Source: Heterobilharzia americana
Lineage: Eukaryota > Platyhelminthes > Trematoda > Strigeidida > Schistosomatidae
Length of the DNA stretch: 64,000 nt
Direction of reading: 5' to 3'
Assembly (NCBI GenBank): GCA_944470555.2
Contig: OX104134.1
Span: 100,248,701-100,312,700, forward strand
Under the pieces are notes generated by a model that saw only the letters and a list, made by a program, of their open reading frames with translations, did no database searches and was not told where the DNA came from. The position numbers were made by a program, and so were the translations under genes. Shown here one piece after another: positions 57,930 through 64,000 of this stretch (its first letter is position 1; every line of letters starts with the position of its first letter).

Positions 57930-58080
57930 CACGAAACATTCAAGCTTTAGAAGACATCAAAGAGCGAATACATCTTCACGACTGTGACTGATTTTCAGCG
58001 ATTTCACCAAAATACGTCAACCACTGATTTCTATCCTTCCGGCAGCTAGGAAATGTGCCTGCTTCACAAGCTGTCTAAGA
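57930..58080 (+). repeat. dispersed repeat family D
   Basis: 'cattcaagctttagaagacat', 'gagcgaatacatcttcacg', 'gactgattttcagcgatttc', 'aaccactgatttctatcc' match 49715-49810. Confidence 0.6.
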
Positions 58081-61000
58081 AGGAGTATTTGGTAGATGCC
58101 TCCACCATCATCCAGGTTTCGAATATGTTCGGTCCTCTCCAGCTCCATTTAGGCGTCGGATAACTATGGGTCCTACTAGGCAAACTGACTCTCCTATGGT
58201 TGTCACAGGAATACTTCTCTCCCTTCTAATGAACTGCAGTGATCATTGATAGGACAGAACAGTCTGATGGGACAGCCTCTAAATCCAACACCCTTTAGTT
58301 AGCAACTTCCTACCTCTGTCCTTAAAAGCTTCGGGTGGCGAAGCGTCAGATCTAGCTACTCCGCATCGTTTTAGGTTCGAGTTAGTCTTCTCAACTTCAA
58401 GGAGAGTTGAAGCACAGACATTTACGTCCCATCCAGGTTCGTACTGGATGTTATGAAACTGAAACGTTGCTGTCGACCATCTGAACTGTGCTTCAGAGTG
58501 TTCTGGTCAACGTTCTAGCCGCTTGTCCTGGGAGTTTATCAACGTCCCATCCTTTATGGTGATCGCGTCACTAACCAACGTTCTCATCAAAATGGCAACA
58601 TCTGATTACTTACTCATATGTGACCAGTCAGTGTATCGAATCTAGTCTCACAGGAGGTAAGTTGCTACCGGAACACCCTAATGGTACTGCCTCTGACGAC
58701 TACAGCACCTATTGACATGGGCTTGGACCCTAGAGAGGACACCAGTTCCTTCGAGGCAGCAGATGCACTTTTCCAGCAAGTACGAAACTCATGGGATACA
58801 TGTTTGCCTGATGACTGCCTCCATCAACTAAAGTGTATCTTGACATGGAAATCTTATTCCGAAAGAGTGGGGTATGTGGGGTAACTGAAAGAATATCTGC
58901 ACAGAAGTCTGTGTTTACTACTTCTTACGACCAGTTGCTTTTGTGGGGGTGCCTAACGTTATAAGTATACGTTAGATTGAGCAGTTAGTCGGTGGTACAA
59001 TCACAGTTTTGTCAATCGAGGATTTAAAGACTATCCGGTTGATTAGAGTTACTCTTGTGTCCTAAATCTGTGAAGAAGGCTGTTCGGTTGGTGAATCACC
59101 GTTTAGGACAGAAAACTAGGCTTAATAGCTGATCATTCCTGACCAAGTTGAAAGCAGAAAGCTTAGACCCCACAGCCGAAGTTCCTCATTTCTGTCTTTC
59201 TTACACCAAGTGACATGGACTCAAAGGCACTACTGTGGGATCGATTCGAAGTGCATAGAATACTACAGTTTTAAAATGAGTTCACACATGTTAAACTGAT
59301 GAGACCAGATGGGTGAGAAACACAACTTCATAGTTGTCTCTGGCGAGATCCAACCACGGAAAATAAAAAAACCCAATTGACTAGCTTGGCGTATAACTGA
59401 GCCTCTCAGCTACACTACAGTCTTTGACGAGAACTAGGGATTTCTGTCATGATCTCTTCATGCGAATTAGCACCTGTCTTTGAAAGTAACTATGACTCTC
59501 TGTATGGCTTAGATTCCCTCTGTTGTCACTTGTTAGGAAGTGAAGGTGAAGAAGCTGTAGATGACATTGTAAAGTGCTCCTCGGTTTGTGTTACTGGCTT
59601 TTGAATACCAGGGATTAGGGGTCAGGTCTAGCTGTGTGCATTAATGAGTTTCCTCAAGGTCTCGCTAAATATCAACCATTGCGTCGTCAAGCTGACTTGA
59701 TGAAAAGTTCGGTTGACGATATCTGAATCCAAAAGATTGGTAAGGCGGGTCTCCAAAGCAAGGGCGGTTTTGTTAGCCGCCAGGATTCCGTGCAGTTTGC
59801 AGGGAGCAGTGCAACCGAAAGGTGGAAAGGTGGATTCTGTTTCTTGATTCCTTTATTCGTTGTTGCTGAAGTAAGCCTCAGAGACCAGTATGTAGTCTTA
59901 CATTGCAAATGCAAGCGATATTCAGTCTGAAATGCCGCTGTCGTTACTCCGAAGGGTAATCTCCTAAAGTAGGTGATCTGCAATTAGGTCTTTAAGGTTG
60001 TGGAGACTTCAATGAGACGCATCCCACGTATATCTGTCCACGGGGAGGTGGGTACTATCAAAAAACTGATTACCCAACGAATATAGATGCTTTGAAGCCT
60101 GACATTTTTGAGTGTTGTTGAGATAATACAGGTCACTTTGAGTTGGTATTAGCAAGACGGTCTGGCAGGAGCGTTGCTTGGATGTTTCCTATTCAGCGAC
60201 GCTATCGATCCACCAGCTTTGTGTTGGAGCCTGGAGCTTAGCTGTAAATTAGAGTGCTGACGGAAACACATACAGTGAACGTCCTTCTGTAGACATGAGT
60301 TCTGTCTTCAGGAATACAGGTAACGCGACAAGTGACCTACGGTAATTCTTGTAAATGGTGATCGTATCCAGATCCAATATCTTTTTGTAAAAATATCAAC
60401 AGAAGACTCAAGTACTATGTGCGGCAACTAAGAGCTTCACCGGTTTACAACGCTAGGCAAGAAAAAAATTCCCAGACGTAGGAGAAGATTCAGGCGTGGT
60501 TTATTTGGATGTTTGATGACATCCTGCAGAGTGAACAATTGCGAATGCGAGGAAACTAGCTTTTAAATCATAATTCATGATTCCATATATTGAAAAACAT
60601 TAAGTTTTTGAGCGATGGGTCATGGTTTCGAACTACGTCCACCCACCGAGGTCCTGGAAGCCAAGTAGTGATAGGACGAGTTAGAGGGTACCCTTTGAAG
60701 TATACCAGCTTTGCATTTGAGGTCATACATATGTCAGGTATGAAATCTTGAACAATATCCCCATCAAAACTCTTTTGAGGGGCCTTTTGAAGAGACCACC
60801 AGCTCCCAAAGCCATTGACAACTGTCAGTTTACAAGTAGCAGATGATGCTTTAAAGTTATGATTAACTGGAAAACCTAAGTTTTAACTTAAGATGGTAGG
60901 TACTCTGAAGCATTACACTCTTCATGGATTTTAGCGAAGACATAACTCCATCTTATCCCTAATCTCTGTCTTCTCTCCCGAAGAGATTCCTCAACTTTTT

Positions 61001-61129
61001 CTTTTTCATGAAGGATCTACCAAGGCTTTGACATAGTCACTGAATGCTGTATCAGCAGTCAACACATATAAAGCTGATAATTCTTGATCAGTCTTTGCAG
61101 TTATGCATGTCTGTAGTGAGGAAAAATAT
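58081..61129. other. no gene seen
   Basis: A family C-like SINE body lies at about 58610-58810 ('gtgaccagtcagtgtatcg', 'acaggaggtaagt', 'cagcaagtacgaaactcatg'). The remainder has short frames without domains. Confidence 0.4.
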
Positions 61130-61310
61130 CCACTGATGATGGTAGCGGTTGATAACAGTGAACCCCATCGAGTCCCAGCACGCGCGCTTCGAATCCCGAC
61201 GATCCTGGCCTCAATCCTTCAGTGGACCTAAACTATAAAATGATACATCTGTCCAGTGCCTCCAGATTCCCAACGATTCACTAGCTGACGTCAAGCTTGA
61301 CTGTCGACCA
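61130..61310 (+). repeat. SINE family B, degenerate plus copy
   Basis: 'gcgcgcttcgaatcccgac' (B-box-like), 'tgtccagtgcctccagattc', 'cactagctgacgtcaagc'. The ribozyme core is gone. Confidence 0.5.
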
Positions 61311-61914
61311 GAAGAACGGCTGGCTATCCACCCAAAAGATTTTGGTCAAACTCACCGTCAGCCAAAAACGTCATACTTGGAAACCAACAGATGGACTGTC
61401 TTACTTAACACAAAGAAAGTCTGCTACATTGCAACTTGGTTATTGAAGCCTTTCAGGATTGTCACCACTCACATATTTACAAAGTCTCTTCGCTGTCTGT
61501 TGCTATACTGGCTAAAAGATATACCTTCGTACACTTAAGTGGGGAGTCGCATCAATCCAACTGGGCTACAGAAGGTCAGACGGGTATTTACCAGACTACA
61601 TCATCTCTAGTGACGACTGGTGGATATTCGACTAAATGTTAAAGGGTGAGTATACTGCGCTACAATCCGTTCTATCCTGCTCAGAAGGTATTTCACCAAC
61701 AAACATATGTCATCTCAATACTCTAAGGGAGAAGTAAATGTATTCAATCCGTTGAAAAATGCTAATAACCCCTTTTTTCTTTACCTAGGAACAATTTTTG
61801 CCCTAATGTTTGATACTAGTAGTTTTCCTCACAACCTCTATTGGCAGATGGACTCCCAACGTGGAAAGATGCCTCGATATCGCCTGTATACTCATGATAC
61901 TGTATTCATCTTGG

Positions 61915-62085
61915 TGACTAGCAGTGGAATGTAGGACTCACGTTCTTCCTTTCTGGAACTTGTCAGTTGGATGTAATTGCCCCCCAGGGAGTGATTTTGT
62001 TCCCACTGAACTCAATAGTACTCATCACTTCAAACGCCAAAGTGTTCACTACCCACTAGGCAACTGGGGAATAAGAGTCACCACT
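61915..62085 (-). repeat. SM-alpha-like hammerhead SINE (family A)
   Basis: Minus strand: 'ccagttgcctagtgggtag', 'attgagttcagtgggaac', 'acatccaactgacaag', 'aggaagaacgtgag', 'tacattccactgctagtc'. Core reads CTGACAA. Confidence 0.7.
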
Positions 62086-62634
62086 TTTGCAGCGAGTATC
62101 ATTTGGTGTTGTTTGGTACCTGTAATTTCGCTAGTGTTTATTCCTTTGTTTATATGTGGAGGACACATTATAAGAGTATAATCTAAGTGATTTATTTATC
62201 TGGGATTTTTTTTATTATCCCACACTCATTTCTGCCTCGCTTTCTGTTTTGTTTACTTGGAATATTGAACAAGTTCCTGCCTATGCATGCTTACGTGCAC
62301 TTGTGTTTATGCGTGTGCATGTATAATGGAGGCTAAATGACTAGACGGTCGGGGACTGAAATGACAAATTCCTTGTGACTCATTTTTGTGACCGTCAATA
62401 GTTTGATTATGCGGGCAAGAAAAAATGGTACATTTCTGCTGTTCAGTGTGATATGGCATTTATTGTCATGGTGTACTTAAAGTTCTGCATGTATGTGTCT
62501 GCCCTTTTTCCTTGTTCATCAGGCCTTTTTTGTATAAACAAGGCGCTTTTATGCCAACATATAAGTCATGTGCACTCGATAAGGTTTTCTTTATGTTGCG
62601 GTTTGTAGACTTGGCAAGCAGTTAAACATTTACA

Positions 62635-62890
62635 GTTGGTATTCATTACGCACTGACTAACTGACATCAGTTGGAGAAACCTTAAAAAAAAACCTGAGAC
62701 TATTGGACCGATAGCTGTTTCGTTCTACTAGTGTATGCAGTTGACTGACTTCTTCGCAGCGCGTACCCATGACCTTACCTTGGCAGCGATCGAACTCAGG
62801 ACCTACAGGTTCCGCGGGTCATGGGTACGCATTGGTGAGTAGTCCTATAGTAGTGTCTGTTGCGCTAGCCGATAACCTCCTAGTGCAAGG
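62635..62890. repeat. hammerhead SINE family B, head-to-head pair
   Basis: 62635-62800 is a minus copy (minus strand: 'actagtagaacgaaacagc'; 'gcgtacccatgacc' on plus). 62805-62890 is a plus copy ('gggtcatgggtacgcattgg', 'tgagtagtcctatagtag'). The two heads face each other and share a GGGTCATGGGTACGC-type palindrome. Confidence 0.6.
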
Positions 62891-63424
62891 TAAGATCATT
62901 TTACCACCTGTGTGTGTATAAGCGTGACTCCAACCACATACAGTGTACATTTCCGACACAATTTATCGCCAAGTATCATATCGAGATGACTCCACAACCC
63001 TGAGACATGGTTTTTATGGTGCCATTTCTCTCACCGCCTTCTTTGTGCTATAACTAAGTAGGGTTCTCCACAGATTTGAAGTCTAATGGGGGATTCGGGT
63101 GTGGAAGGTTTTGTCTTTAGACACTAGTGTATAAACTCCAGCCTTCTGCATTCTGGTTTGTTCTGTTATTGAGCACCTCTAACCCCCTCCTTTTCGAAGT
63201 GTCGGTTCAGTCCCCACTGAGTCCCTTTTCTAACTGCTTTCAGAGTCAAGTCAGTCGGTGTTTTCACTAAATCTATTCCTGAAGCCATAACAACGAGACG
63301 ATTTTGACCTATAACAGTTTCTAGTTGGCCGTAGGGTATCACTGCTAAATATCTAGATAAGTTGAAGTATTTCCGAAGCCTACTGTGTATGTGATAAGGT
63401 AAAACGGTTTATGAACTTTTATAG

Positions 63425-63605
63425 TGTATTTGGCGGTTAGCAGTTGATTCTATTTGGGACTCACTCGTCAGGTCGATGTATCTGTCTGCATCATCCAGGG
63501 AGTAGGGAGTAATGTTGTCATCCAACTGCGACTCGAATAGAGTAGTACGCATTGCTTGAGGCGCGAAGCGTTCATTATCCCCTAGGCCAACGGGGCACGA
63601 CAGCT
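63425..63605 (-). repeat. SM-alpha-like hammerhead SINE (family A)
   Basis: Minus strand: 'cgttggcctaggggataatg' (head), 'attcgagtcgcagttgg' (B-box-like), 'acatcgacctgacgag', 'tgagtcccaaatag'. It carries the same GAGT duplication after CTGACGA as 27154-27204 and has lost GAAA. Confidence 0.7.
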
Positions 63606-64000
63606 GCTGGATGTTTCACAATTCTGAAGAGACAAACAGAAGGCTGGTTGTCAATAGTTCTTGCTGCAAAAAAGTGAAAGTGGATAAATGTTCAAAAGAA
63701 GGTAAGTCTGTGTGATATTCCTGCGTTAACCCAGTGGCAAATTTGTCTGACTGTAATTGACTTTAGCACGTGGTTCGGTTTATTCACTCTTAACCCTGAC
63801 CTTGAGCGTGATTGGCTTAGAATAGACCTGCCCAATCTCTTACCAAACTCATCCCACTCTACCCATATGGCGATTCACGCAATCCAGCCCTCAAAACTAG
63901 CCAATTACAAAACAACACAGAGTTTGGTGTTTGTTGTTCATACATTTCAGGCAGTCTGATTCATATGTGCATATAACTGAATTGCTTGACCATGACGTAC

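Overview
This window looks like repeat-dense intergenic or intronic DNA from a trematode flatworm, most likely a Schistosoma species. The organism call is an inference. It rests on three things seen in the sequence: RTE-type non-LTR retrotransposon copies ending in a (TAA)n tail, several Penelope-like element (PLE) fragments with GIY-YIG endonuclease sequence, and two abundant tRNA-derived short repeats that carry minimal hammerhead ribozymes with the architecture known from the schistosome SM-alpha family. There are no prokaryotic operons, no rRNA and no convincing functional tRNA gene. One run of N (3705-4197) is an assembly gap.

Layout. 0-3.1 kb: a tRNA-like repeat head and a 5'-truncated RTE copy (1779-3094, minus) bounded by a perfect 15-bp target-site duplication. 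4.5-5.2 kb: an inverted pair of a dispersed repeat. 7.3-7.7 kb: a decayed PLE endonuclease fragment. 11-12.5 kb: SINE-like copies in tandem and inverted arrangement. 13.76-14.33 kb: the best candidate host exon (serine-rich, ending at a consensus splice donor). 14.7-17.4 kb: SINEs, a PLE reverse-transcriptase fragment and a candidate terminal exon of a membrane protein (minus). 18.2-19.2 kb: an RTE insertion with an internal inversion of the twin-priming type. 21.8-24.3 kb: a SINE pair and the best RTE copy (22812-24327) with its (TAA)n tail. 25-38.7 kb: SINEs, fragments of a second non-LTR family and PLE debris, ending in an intact-looking hammerhead at 38166-38212. 39.4-40.5 kb: a PLE remnant flanked by inverted, nearly identical 3'-end repeats. 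41-63.9 kb: more of the same SINE and non-LTR families, including five degenerate copies of one 3' end in the same orientation (34-57 kb), and simple repeats including an 86-bp (TA)n.

The coding content is almost entirely mobile-element debris. Only the exons at 13.8 kb and 17.1-17.3 kb look like possible host coding sequence, and neither matches a family I recognise. The most interesting structure is the repeated occurrence of hammerhead SINEs as head-to-head pairs, with the tRNA-like heads facing each other and the ribozyme ends pointing out. SINE boundaries are estimated by eye and may be off by tens of bases.
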